Shown here in pieces: positions 8,144-15,943 of a stretch of 53,325 bases of DNA. The DNA is from Deltaproteobacteria bacterium (GTDB lineage Bacteria > Myxococcota_A > UBA9160 > UBA4427): the NCBI GenBank assembly GCA_019310385.1, contig JAFDEK010000027.1, forward strand, positions 1 to 53,325. Direction: 5' to 3'. Each line of letters opens with the position of its first letter. The stretch's first letter is position 1. Below the pieces are notes generated by a model, which was not told the DNA's origin, did not search any database, and saw only the letters and a program-made list of their open reading frames with translations. The translations under genes were made by a program, and so were the position numbers.

Positions 8144-8248
8144 GTGGGCAAGGAATTTCCCCCGGACGAGCTCGCTGGACGAGCCTTCATCGTCACGATC
8201 GTCGGCGTCGCCTTGTTCGTCGCGGCGGTCTTCATTTTCGTGATCTGA
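8144..8248 (+). CDS. 34-residue single-helix membrane peptide in the oxidase operon
   Basis: A GTG at 8144 follows AAGGAGG (8132-8138) and opens a 34-codon frame ending at TGA 8246-8248. The peptide reads GKEFPPDELAGR followed by about 20 hydrophobic residues (AFIVTIVGVALFVAAVFIFV) and a final Ile. It is a short cytoplasmic tail plus one transmembrane helix. It sits 13 bp after the cytochrome c gene and 23 bp before coxB, with its own ribosome site, so it is probably translated. Size and position resemble small accessory subunits of haem-copper oxidases, such as CcoQ- or CtaF-like peptides, but I cannot assign it to a named family. Confidence 0.7.
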   Translation: MGKEFPPDELAGRAFIVTIVGVALFVAAVFIFVI

Positions 8249-8271
8249 GTGCTGTCGGAGGCGCGAGGCAC

Positions 8272-8994
8272 ATGATCGAAAGCTACGTAGCGGCTGCATC
8301 GACCTACGCGAGGGACATCGACGCCCTCATCATCCTGATCGCGGTCCTGGTGGGCTTCTGGCTCATCCTCTGCGAGGCCGTCCTGGTCGGCTTCGTGGTG
8401 AAGTTCCGCGCGAAGCCCGGGGTACCCTCCCAGTACATCACCGGCGAGGAAAAGAGCCAGAAGCGCTGGATCACGATTCCCCACATCCTGGTGCTGATCT
8501 GCGACGTCTTCATCATCGTGGGCGCGGTGCGGATCTGGCACGACGTCAAGCAGGATCTGCCACCCGCCCACTCGACCATCCGCATAGTGAGCCAGCAGTG
8601 GGCCTGGAGCTTCGTGCACCCGGGACCGGACGGGAAGCTCGACACGCCGGACGACATCAAGACCGTGGACGAGCTCCACGTGGCCGTGGGCAAGGTCTAC
8701 CACTTCGAGCTCGAAGCCCGTGACGTGATCCACAGCTTCTCGGTGCCCGTCTTCCGGCTGAAGCAGGACGCCATCCCGGGCCGCACCATCACCGGCTGGT
8801 TCGAGCCCTCCCAGACCGGCGTCCATGACATCCAGTGCGCCGAGATCTGCGGGATCGGCCACGGCGTAATGGCGGCCAGGATTCACATCGAATCCTCCGA
8901 GCGGCACGCGCAATGGCTCCACGAGAACGCTCCGACACACGACCCGGACGCCACCCGCCCCCTCCTGACGGCCCAGCTGGCCGGCGGCAACTGA
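8272..8994 (+). CDS. coxB: Cytochrome c oxidase subunit II (CuA)
   Basis: This 240-residue protein has two N-terminal transmembrane helices (about 17-44 and 70-88) and a periplasmic cupredoxin domain. The CuA ligands are all present: His154, then C189-x-E191-x-C193-x3-H197-x2-M200 in CAEICGIGHGVM. QQWAWSF contains the aromatic patch used for electron entry from cytochrome c. It has no fused cytochrome c domain, so the separate dihaem cytochrome upstream probably fills that role. It is eight bases upstream of coxA and clearly part of the same operon. Confidence 0.95.
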   Translation: MIESYVAAASTYARDIDALIILIAVLVGFWLILCEAVLVGFVVKFRAKPGVPSQYITGEEKSQKRWITIPHILVLICDVFIIVGAVRIWHDVKQDLPPAHSTIRIVSQQWAWSFVHPGPDGKLDTPDDIKTVDELHVAVGKVYHFELEARDVIHSFSVPVFRLKQDAIPGRTITGWFEPSQTGVHDIQCAEICGIGHGVMAARIHIESSERHAQWLHENAPTHDPDATRPLLTAQLAGGN

Positions 8995-9002
8995 GAGGCA
9001 GC

Positions 9003-10733
9003 ATGTCTGATTCCGCGGAGACACTCGTGCAGGACGATAAGAACGGGCACCACGGCGACGCCCACGGCCACCACGAGAGCCACGGCTGGCGCAGCATCGC
9101 CTTCTCGACCGATCACAAGGTGATCGCCATGCAGTACCTGTTCACGGGCATGTTCATGGCGCTGATCGGCGGCTTCATGGCCTACGTGTTCCGCATGCAG
9201 CTCGCATTCCCGGGCATGGAGGTGCCCGCCTACGGCATCGTCTCATCGGCGCAGTACAACTCCCTCGTGACCAATCACGGCACCATCATGATCTTCTGGG
9301 TCGCCATGCCGGTGCTGATCGCCGCCTTCGGGAACTACCTGATCCCGCTCATGATCGGCTGCGACGACATGGTGTTCCCGAAGATCAACCGGCTCTCGTA
9401 CCAGATCTTCCTGCTGAGTGCGATCGTGCTCATCGCCTCCTTCTTCGTCCAGGGAGGCGGCTTCGGCGGTGCCTGGACCTCCTACCCGCCGCTCTCCGCC
9501 AAGGCGGAGTACAGCACCACCCCATTGGGCTCGAGCTTATGGCTGGTCGCGGTGGCCCTGGAGTTCGTCGCCTTCCTGCTCGGCGGCATCAACTTCATCA
9601 CCACCGCGATGAACTCTCGCGCCCCGGGCATGAAGATGTACGACATCCCGATCGTGATCTGGACGATCGTGATCGCCAGCATCCTCTTCATGGCTTCGGT
9701 CGGCCCCCTGATTGCGGGCGCCGTCATGCTCTTCATGGACCAGCAGGTGGGCACCGCCTTCTTCGACCCGGAGAAGGGTGGAGATCCGATCCTCTGGCAA
9801 CACCTCTTCTGGTTCTTCGGCCACCCGGAGGTCTACGTCGTGCTGCTCCCCGCCATGGGAGTCACGGCCGACATCATGGCGGTGTTCGCGCGCAAGAAGC
9901 TCTTCGCCTACAAGACCATCCTCTACACGATCTTCGCCACCGGCGTGCTGAGCTTCTTCGTCTGGGCCCACCACCAGTTCGTCGCGGGCATCGACCCCCG
10001 CATGGCGCACATCTTCACCATCACGACGCTGCTCATCTCGGTGCCCATCGCGGAGATGTGCTTCGTCTACATCGCAACCCTCTACGGGGGATCGATCACC
10101 CTCACGACCCCGATGCTGTGGGCCCTCGCCTTCCTCGCCGAGTTCCTCATCGGTGGCGTGACGGGCATCTTCCTCGGCGCGAGCGGGTCGGACATCTACC
10201 TCCACGACACCTACTTCGTCCTCGCCCACTTCCACTACACCTTCTTCCCCATCGCGATCATCGGCGTGTTCGCCGGCGTGACCTTCTGGTTCCCGAAGAT
10301 GTTCGGCCGCATGATGAACGACACCCTGGGCAAGATCCACTTCTGGGGCACCGTCATCCCCTTCAACATGATCTTCATCCCGCTCTTCCTCCTGGGTATC
10401 GGGGGGCAGCACCGGCGCATCTACAACTACGAGCACTTCCCGGACCTGGCGGGCTCGGGCATGCAGGACCTGCGGGTGTTCGCGACGATTTCGCTCGTCA
10501 TCATGATCGGCTTCCAGCTGATCTTCTTCTACAACTTCTTCAACAGCCTGCGGCGCGGCAAGAAGGCTGAAAAGAACCCCTGGCGCTCCAACACCCTCGA
10601 GTGGACCACCGCCTCGCCCCCGCCTCACGGCAACTGGCCGGTGGAGGAGCTGCCGGAGGTGTATCGGGGCCCCTACGAGTACGGCGTTCCGGGTCGCGAA
10701 GAGGACTACTGGCCGCAGAACGTTCCTGGCTGA
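9003..10733 (+). CDS. coxA: Cytochrome c oxidase subunit I (haem-copper), unusual K-channel
   Basis: This is a 576-residue catalytic subunit with about twelve helices. Haem and CuB ligands are present: His92 (TNHG), His274 and Tyr278 in HPEVY, His323-His324 (WAHHQF), and His409/His411 (AHFHY). Glu276 of HPEVY, and Asp/Asn equivalents in IGCDDMVFPKIN, support a normal D-channel as in A1-type enzymes. The K-channel segment is different. The usual SVPTGIKxF reads SVPIAEMCF (346-354), so the Thr and Lys positions are Ile349 and Met352, with Glu351 beside them. A His-rich N-terminal extension (HHGDAHGHHESH) precedes helix I. The start is the ATG at 9003, nine bases after the coxB stop. Confidence 0.95.
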   Translation: MSDSAETLVQDDKNGHHGDAHGHHESHGWRSIAFSTDHKVIAMQYLFTGMFMALIGGFMAYVFRMQLAFPGMEVPAYGIVSSAQYNSLVTNHGTIMIFWVAMPVLIAAFGNYLIPLMIGCDDMVFPKINRLSYQIFLLSAIVLIASFFVQGGGFGGAWTSYPPLSAKAEYSTTPLGSSLWLVAVALEFVAFLLGGINFITTAMNSRAPGMKMYDIPIVIWTIVIASILFMASVGPLIAGAVMLFMDQQVGTAFFDPEKGGDPILWQHLFWFFGHPEVYVVLLPAMGVTADIMAVFARKKLFAYKTILYTIFATGVLSFFVWAHHQFVAGIDPRMAHIFTITTLLISVPIAEMCFVYIATLYGGSITLTTPMLWALAFLAEFLIGGVTGIFLGASGSDIYLHDTYFVLAHFHYTFFPIAIIGVFAGVTFWFPKMFGRMMNDTLGKIHFWGTVIPFNMIFIPLFLLGIGGQHRRIYNYEHFPDLAGSGMQDLRVFATISLVIMIGFQLIFFYNFFNSLRRGKKAEKNPWRSNTLEWTTASPPPHGNWPVEELPEVYRGPYEYGVPGREEDYWPQNVPG

Positions 10734-10799
10734 GAGCGGAAGCACTCTGACCTGTCGGGGGCCCAGCGAGGGCCCTCGGAGGCCAACGGAGAGAGCTGA

Positions 10800-11369
10800 A
10801 TGAGACCCATTGCAACGACACGCAGCGCCACGGGCATCCCCACCGGCCGGCTCGCCGTCTGGTGGGTGTTGGCGTCGGAGATCGTCCTCTTCGGCGGCCT
10901 GCTCGGCTCCTACATCATGCACCGCCTCGCCCACGGCGCCTGGTCCGAGCAGGCGGCGCATACGAACACCGCTGCCGGGGCGGTCAACACCCTCGTCCTG
11001 CTCACCTCGAGCCTGACCGCGGTCCTGGCCCACAAGGCGGCCGACGAGGGGGACTGCGAGAAGTCATTCCGCTTCCTCTGGGCCACCATCGCCGGGGCCT
11101 GCACCTTCCTGGTCATCAAGGGCTTCGAGTGGACCCACGAGATCCAGATGGGCTACACGATCACCTCCAACACCTTCTGGTCCTTCTACTACACCGCCGC
11201 TGGCCTCCACGCCATGCACGTGATCGCCGGTGCGGTCATCATGGCCATCATCTCCCGCGACGTCAGGCAGGGAAGGGAGCTGCAGCGCGTCGAGCTGGCC
11301 GGGATCTACTGGCACTTCGTCGACGTCGTGTGGATCTTCCTCTTCCCGCTCCTGTACATCGCAAAGTAG
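10800..11369 (+). CDS. Cytochrome c oxidase subunit III-like, short form (first copy)
   Basis: This 189-residue, five-helix membrane protein belongs to the subunit III family, as shown by WWVLASEIVLFGGLLGSY, FLVIKGFEWTHEI and HAMHVIAGA plus the final YWHFVDVVWIFLFPLLYI. It lacks the first two helices of the seven-helix mitochondrial form, like CyoC/CtaE-type short subunits. GGAGAG lies just before the ATG. It is followed 12 bp later by subunit IV and then by a second, diverged subunit III-like gene, so the operon carries two. Confidence 0.9.
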   Translation: MRPIATTRSATGIPTGRLAVWWVLASEIVLFGGLLGSYIMHRLAHGAWSEQAAHTNTAAGAVNTLVLLTSSLTAVLAHKAADEGDCEKSFRFLWATIAGACTFLVIKGFEWTHEIQMGYTITSNTFWSFYYTAAGLHAMHVIAGAVIMAIISRDVRQGRELQRVELAGIYWHFVDVVWIFLFPLLYIAK

Positions 11370-11381
11370 GAGGACCGCCAA

Positions 11382-11762
11382 GTGTCCGACTCCGAGCACA
11401 CTCACCACGGCACTCATCATGGCAACTACATCAAGATCTGGGCGATTCTCGTCGTGCTGCTCCTCGTCAGCGTGGCGGGGCCGATGCTCGAAATCCAGGC
11501 CGTGACGCTGTTCACGGCCTTCGGGATCGCGCTCATCAAGGCCTACCTGGTGGCCAAGAACTTCATGCACCTGAACGTCGAGCGGCGCTACGTGGTCTAC
11601 ATACTTTGCACCGCCCTCGGCTTCATGATGCTCTTCTTCGCCGGCACGGCGCCTGACGTCATGCAGCACTCGGGCACCAACTGGACCAAGCCGGATTGGG
11701 TCGCCGCGGCCATCGCGGACGGGGCGGCACCGCCTTCCGGCCACGGTGGCGACCATCATTAG
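11382..11762 (+). CDS. Cytochrome c oxidase subunit IV (prokaryotic type)
   Basis: This 126-residue protein starts at a GTG with TAGGAGGA upstream. The N-terminus is His-rich (HTHHGTHHGNY), followed by three hydrophobic helices: IWAILVVLLLVSVAGPML, VTLFTAFGIALIKAYLVAKNFM and VVYILCTALGFMMLFFAG. The AYLVAKNFMHL motif in helix II is typical of the CtaF/COX4_pro family. The C-terminus is again His-rich (SGHGGDHH). It is an accessory subunit of the oxidase and may aid assembly or stability. The His clusters at both ends could bind copper, but this is only a suggestion. Confidence 0.88.
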   Translation: MSDSEHTHHGTHHGNYIKIWAILVVLLLVSVAGPMLEIQAVTLFTAFGIALIKAYLVAKNFMHLNVERRYVVYILCTALGFMMLFFAGTAPDVMQHSGTNWTKPDWVAAAIADGAAPPSGHGGDHH

Positions 11763-11809
11763 CGCTCGTGGCCGCCACTAGCGCTCGAGACCACGCAGGA
11801 GTCCGTCCC

Positions 11810-12400
11810 ATGAGCGGACAGAATGTGATCCCGCTCCAGACGAATCGACGTACGCGAAGCGCGGTCGTCGAAGACGGCACCATCGGCATGCTCGCCTTCG
11901 TGTTCGTCGAGGCGATGATGTTCGCCGGCCTGATGAGCGCTTTCGTGATCGCCCGGGCGACGGCAGGCGGCGCCTGGCCGCCTGCGGGGCAGCCGCGGCT
12001 TCCCTTCGAAGAGACGGCGATCAACACCGTGGCTCTGCTGGCCAGCGGTGCCGTGGTCTTCCTGGCCTCTCGCACGTGGGAGAAGCAGGGGACCCGGACG
12101 GGCCCCCTCCTGCTGGCCGCCATCGGGCTGGGCGCCTTCTTCGTGTTCTTTCAGGGCATCGAGTGGATCGCCCTGATCCGCCAGGGACTGACGCTCACCT
12201 CGAGCCAACACGGCAGCTTCTTCTACCTCATCGTGGGCATGCACGGCGCCCACGCGCTCGGTGCGCTGGTCTTCATGGGCGTCGCCTGGCTACGCCTGCA
12301 GCAGGGCACCCTGAGCAACAGTGCCTTCTCGGCGGCCCGCGTTCTCTGGTATTTCGTAGTGGCGGTCTGGCCCGTCCTCTACTTCACCCTCTATCTCTGA
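11810..12400 (+). CDS. Cytochrome c oxidase subunit III-like, second copy
   Basis: This is a 196-residue protein from the ATG at 11810 (AGGAG seven bases before). It is a subunit III homologue with GMLAFVFVEAMMFAGLMSAF, FVFFQGIEWIALI, SFFYLIVGMHGAHALGALVF and LWYFVVAVWPVLYFTLYL. The FQGIEW Glu corresponds to the conserved Glu of helix III. It differs strongly from the first copy (10800), so it is an old paralogue and not a recent duplication. Two subunit III-like genes around subunit IV occur in some deltaproteobacterial oxidase operons. One may belong to a distinct assembly or form a heterodimer. Confidence 0.88.
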   Translation: MSGQNVIPLQTNRRTRSAVVEDGTIGMLAFVFVEAMMFAGLMSAFVIARATAGGAWPPAGQPRLPFEETAINTVALLASGAVVFLASRTWEKQGTRTGPLLLAAIGLGAFFVFFQGIEWIALIRQGLTLTSSQHGSFFYLIVGMHGAHALGALVFMGVAWLRLQQGTLSNSAFSAARVLWYFVVAVWPVLYFTLYL

Positions 12401-12430
12401 GGACTCTGAGGAATGAGAGGAATGGGAGGA
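12395..12430 (+). repeat. 9-bp tandem repeat x4 overlapping a stop codon
   Basis: CTCTGAGGA occurs twice (12395-12403, 12404-12412), followed by ATGAGAGGA and ATGGGAGGA (to 12430). The first copy contains the TGA stop of the subunit III gene, and the last two units supply ATG plus AGGA, forming the leader of the next gene. Confidence 0.8.
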
Positions 12431-12436
12431 ACCTGG

Positions 12437-12748
12437 ATGATCGAGAGCCGCATCCCGATCCGAAGAGCAGCGTGGAGCCTGGCCTCCGCTGCCCTCCTGG
12501 TGCTCCTACCCGCGATCTCCCAGGCCTGCTCGGTGTGCATGGGCGGCGCAGAGGAGGAGGTGCGGAAGGCCTTCATCGTCACTACGGCCTTCCTCAGCGC
12601 GTGCCCGCTGCTCATGGTCGGAGCTCTGGTTTGGTGGCTGCGGAGGACGCTGAAGGCCGCAGCCGCGGCGAACGACGCGATCCTCCCTGACGGCTCGCCC
12701 ACGAGCGCCTCGGCGCTGCCCGCGACCCCGTCCCGCGGAGTCGTCTGA
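12437..12748 (+). CDS. Small CSVC-motif membrane protein at the end of the oxidase operon
   Basis: This 103-residue protein starts at the ATG at 12437, which has GGGAGGA six bases upstream; an in-frame ATG at 12413 lies within the repeat leader. An N-terminal signal-like helix (AAWSLASAALLVLLPAISQA) is followed by CSVCMGGAEEE, then a second helix (TAFLSACPLLMVGALVWWL). The mature N-terminus would begin with the CxxC pair, which could bind copper or form a disulfide. Such proteins are found next to oxidase genes in related bacteria. I know no function, but an assembly or metal-handling role is plausible from position. Confidence 0.75.
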   Translation: MIESRIPIRRAAWSLASAALLVLLPAISQACSVCMGGAEEEVRKAFIVTTAFLSACPLLMVGALVWWLRRTLKAAAAANDAILPDGSPTSASALPATPSRGVV

Positions 12749-12753
12749 CCCCC

Positions 12754-12773
12754 GGCCCAGCTCAGAGCGGGCC
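12754..12773. terminator. Hairpin between converging genes, possible two-way terminator
   Basis: GGCCC and GGGCC (12754-12758, 12769-12773) enclose GCT/AGC, giving a roughly 8-bp stem with one bulged base. It lies in the 26-bp gap between the stops of the oxidase operon and the helicase gene. There is no T-run, so intrinsic termination would be weak. Confidence 0.4.
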
Positions 12774-12774
12774 A

Positions 12775-14472
12775 TCAGGCCTGGGGCCGCTGCTGCCCCC
12801 TCGCACGCAGACGGCGCAGCCAGCCGTTGGCCGCGTTCAGGCGGCGCTCGAGCTGGCCCGCGGTGGCCTCGGTAACTCGACGGATCCCTGCCAGGCGGTT
12901 GAGCTCGCCGTTGACGCTCGCATAATCACTACCCGTCAGCTGGGCCAGGACACGCGCACGCTCGGTATTGAGCGAGCGCAGGGTCTTCTTGCGCTGGCGG
13001 ATCGAGCTCCCGGCCGGCGCTCCCGACCGAGCCAGTTCCCCGGGCGCGGACTGCGGACCCGCGGGCGCGGGGAGCGGCACGAAGTCGCGATCCTCCGTCC
13101 CACCGCCTCCCGCTTCGAGGGCGAAGGCCGCCTCGAGGGCCTCGCTCTCCTCGTCATCCCAGGGCGACTCTTCGGCGGGCTCGCTCGTATCGTGGGCCAC
13201 GGCGGAGATCGGCGCGAAGAGCCCGAGCTGCTCTTCCGCCGCGTCGCGACCGCTCTCCTCCCGCTCCTCGTCGCCCCACTCCGCGCCGGCATCCGGTTTG
13301 GGTTTCAGGCTGTGGCGGCGCTGCTTGCGAACGTCGAAGGCCCATCCGCGCAGGCGGGGATCGTCGGGAATGAACATGTAGGCGTTCTGGCGCCCGAGCT
13401 CGGGAACCCAGCGCACCAGTCGTCCCACCGCCTGGCGAAAGAAGAGATCGGTGGTGGTGTTGGTCGCGAAGACGCCCACGCGCAGGCGCGGGATGTCGAC
13501 CCCCTCGGAGACCATGCGCACCGCCACGATCCAGGGGTCCGACGAGACCGCGTACTCGGAGATGCGGCGCGAGGCGGACGGGTCATCCGAGGTCACCACG
13601 CTAGCGCGGACACCGAGGCGCTCGCGCAGGCTGCGGCCAATGGCGCGGGCGTGATCCTGATCCATCGCGATGGCGAGAGCGCCGGCCCGGGGGTCGTCCT
13701 TGCGCAGCTTTCGCAGCTGCTCGTGGGCGCGCTCGAGGACTGCGGGCAGCCACTCTCCCTCGCTGGACAGCGCGGTACGCAGACGCTGACCGGTGCGCCC
13801 CGGATCCAGCACATCGTCGAAGGTGTGGGAGTGGAGCTCGCCGTCCCGCGCGCGCCACTCCATCTCGCCTCCCACACGCGGGAAGTACACCGGGCGAACC
13901 ACCCGCCGATCCCTCAACGCCTCCCCATAGCCGTACTCGAAGTCGGGCTTCGCCTCGTCGCCCGCGTACTCGACGAAGGGGATGGTGCTGTCATCGGAGC
14001 GGAAGGGCGTGCCCGAAAGGGAGAGCCTGCAGCGCGCCTCCTCGAAGGCAAGGCGCAGGGCGTCACCCCAGGCGCGCGCGTCTCCTGCGTGATGGATCTC
14101 GTCGAAGACCGCGAAGGAATTGCGGGTCAGGGAGCGCAGGGTGCGCGGCGAGGACGCGACCTGCTGGTAGGTAACCGCCACACCGTGGACGTCGCCGGGC
14201 AACTCGCCTTCCCGGGTGCTCCACTCGGGCTCGAGATGGAGACCGAAGTCCTCGGCCGCGTTGGCCCACTGCAGCTTGAGGTGCCGGGTGGGGGCCACCA
14301 CCACGAGCCGCAGGGCCCGGCGCGTCAACAGCGCCCGTCGTGCCGCCGTGAGGGCGAACGTCGTTTTGCCCGCACCGGGCGTCGCGACCGCGAGGAAGTC
14401 CCGCTGGCCCTTGGCTTCGAGCTGGGCGAGTGCCGCGCGCTGCCATGCGCGTAGGGATCCCCCGGAAGCCAT
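12775..14472 (-). CDS. Superfamily II DNA/RNA helicase (DEAD/ResIII type)
   Basis: This 565-residue helicase starts at the ATG at 14472, which has GGAGGAAGGAG just upstream. It has Walker A ATPGAGKTT, motif II DEIH in FAVFDEIHHAGDARAW, motif III LSGTPFR, a Ser-Glu-Gly motif V (MVSEGVDIPRL) and motif VI QAVGRLVRW. The N-terminus LRAWQRAALAQLEAKGQRDF is a Q-motif-like region seen in type III restriction/RadD-type helicases. An acidic linker leads to a C-terminal basic helical segment (RQRKKTLRSLNTERARV, LNRLAGIRRVTEATAGQLERRL) that may bind nucleic acid. No methyltransferase or nuclease lies nearby, so restriction is unlikely; DNA repair is more likely. Confidence 0.85.
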   Translation of the reverse strand: MASGGSLRAWQRAALAQLEAKGQRDFLAVATPGAGKTTFALTAARRALLTRRALRLVVVAPTRHLKLQWANAAEDFGLHLEPEWSTREGELPGDVHGVAVTYQQVASSPRTLRSLTRNSFAVFDEIHHAGDARAWGDALRLAFEEARCRLSLSGTPFRSDDSTIPFVEYAGDEAKPDFEYGYGEALRDRRVVRPVYFPRVGGEMEWRARDGELHSHTFDDVLDPGRTGQRLRTALSSEGEWLPAVLERAHEQLRKLRKDDPRAGALAIAMDQDHARAIGRSLRERLGVRASVVTSDDPSASRRISEYAVSSDPWIVAVRMVSEGVDIPRLRVGVFATNTTTDLFFRQAVGRLVRWVPELGRQNAYMFIPDDPRLRGWAFDVRKQRRHSLKPKPDAGAEWGDEEREESGRDAAEEQLGLFAPISAVAHDTSEPAEESPWDDEESEALEAAFALEAGGGGTEDRDFVPLPAPAGPQSAPGELARSGAPAGSSIRQRKKTLRSLNTERARVLAQLTGSDYASVNGELNRLAGIRRVTEATAGQLERRLNAANGWLRRLRARGQQRPQA

Positions 14473-14684
14473 GTGGCTCCTTCCTCCACTCCAAGGGGCG
14501 CCTCGCAGAGCGAGGACGCATTCATGATCGAGCCCCGGTGCAGAGATGTCGCCGCACGGCAGGTCGGCGAAGCATCGCGGGGTGCTTGCGGGTCGAAGCC
14601 TAGCGTGAACGGGACCGGGAAGCGAGGCGAAGCCGCTTTGCGGATGGGCCGCGGATCGTACAGAATCTCCCTGGAGGAAACGCA

Positions 14685-15281
14685 ATGATTCGACGCTTCA
14701 GCTGGATTGTAATCTGCGGGCTCGCGCTCACCCTCGGCGGCTGCAAGAGCATGGAGAGCTCGAGCAAGAAGGTGCTCTACCAGAGCTCCCAGAGCCCTGC
14801 GTCCGAGTTGAGCGTGATCACCGTCGCAACCGCGCTGGACGTGAAGCACGTGAACGAACAGAAGTTCTACACCTTCCTCGAGAGGAGCGGCGACAAGGAG
14901 CTGAGGCTCGCCCCCGGTGTGAATCGCATCGTGGTGCGCTTCGTCGAATCCTACGGAGACGAAGAAGAAGGCACGGAGATCCTGCGCTCGGGCGATCAGC
15001 CCGTCGAGCTCGACCTCGCGAAGGGAAGCCGCTACCGCCTCGAAACCCGGACGCCCTCCGACCGCCAAGCGGCCGAGCGCTACGTGAACGGACTCATCGA
15101 GCTGTGGCTCGTCGACCAGCAGAGCGGCGAGCGCATCGACCTGCGAGGACCTCGGCGGAAGCGGCGAGCCGCGGATGGCCGGGACCGGCGCCGCGGCGGC
15201 TGCGACGGCATCAACTGCCACGACATCAACCGCCAAGACAGCAACCGCCAAGACGACGGCGGCGGCCAGCTCGAATGGTGA
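14685..15281 (+). CDS. DUF2057 (YccT-like) lipoprotein, probably frameshifted; true end near 15381
   Basis: The first 150 or so residues are a DUF2057-type lipoprotein. There is a signal ending LTLGGC (Cys20), then ITVATALDVKHVNEQKF, LAPGVNRIVVRFVESYG, QPVELDLAKGSRYRLET and a helix ending IELWLVDQQSGERIDL. After about 15140 this frame becomes Arg-rich and unlike the family. The +1 frame continues as an Ala/Thr/Lys-rich linker and then LEELERWWARADEQDRAAF, ending at TGA 15379-15381, which is just how DUF2057 proteins normally end. So one base is probably lost or gained around 15130-15175. A GGAGG leader precedes the ATG. The function of the family is unknown. Confidence 0.75.
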   Translation: MIRRFSWIVICGLALTLGGCKSMESSSKKVLYQSSQSPASELSVITVATALDVKHVNEQKFYTFLERSGDKELRLAPGVNRIVVRFVESYGDEEEGTEILRSGDQPVELDLAKGSRYRLETRTPSDRQAAERYVNGLIELWLVDQQSGERIDLRGPRRKRRAADGRDRRRGGCDGINCHDINRQDSNRQDDGGGQLEW

Positions 15282-15402
15282 GAAGAGCCTGGTGCTCGAG
15301 GAGCTCGAACGTTGGTGGGCTCGCGCAGATGAGCAGGATCGCGCGGCCTTTCACGAGCAGATCTGTCCCGCGAGTCCCTGAAGCGGCGGCCAGGCTCCTG
15401 AC

Positions 15403-15822
15403 TCAGAGCGCCTTCTGCTCGAGCAGAACGAAGAGCTCTTCCCCGGAGTCCGGACGCTGGCGCAGCGCCTCGCGCAGATCCGCGAGGAGCGTCGACAGCT
15501 CGTAGAGGTCGCCCTCCATTCCCGCGCAGCCGGGATCCCGCTGCCAGCGCTCCGCGAGGCCATCGATCTCCGTATCGTCCAGCTCTGCGATACGCCGGGA
15601 GAGCGCGGGATCGAAGGACCAGACCGGAAACGAGCGGCAGGTCGCGTCCCGCAACGGCGCCACGAGCGTCTTCCCCTCGCCGCAGAGCAGCTTCCCGAGC
15701 GCAGTCAGGGCGCCGGGATCGGGGATGCGGAGTGCCTCGGCCGCCGGCTCGTCGGGGATGTCGTCCCAAGCACTGACGCTCATGGCCGCGGGTCGCTGGG
15801 CTGTGAAGAAGGTCGCGTCCAT
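15403..15822 (-). CDS. Hypothetical soluble protein
   Basis: This 139-residue acidic protein has no signal peptide or membrane segment. AGGAG lies seven bases before its ATG, which supports a real gene. The sequence (WDDIPDEPAAEALRIPDP near the start; LDDTEIDGLAERWQRDPG and LYELSTLLADLREALRQR later) is mostly helical. I do not recognise a family. It converges on the DUF2057 gene with 21 bp between stops and diverges from the acyltransferase gene. The position beside the acyltransferase may be incidental. Confidence 0.65.
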   Translation of the reverse strand: MDATFFTAQRPAAMSVSAWDDIPDEPAAEALRIPDPGALTALGKLLCGEGKTLVAPLRDATCRSFPVWSFDPALSRRIAELDDTEIDGLAERWQRDPGCAGMEGDLYELSTLLADLREALRQRPDSGEELFVLLEQKAL

Positions 15823-15943
15823 CTTTCTCTCCTGTCCTGTGCTCAGTCGCTCTTCGGCTCACCGGACCGGGAGTGCCCGGACGCGCCTGCTGCGCCGGAC
15901 CGCTATGCTCCCTTCTCGTGGCCAGGCACGGAGAGTCCCGCAC

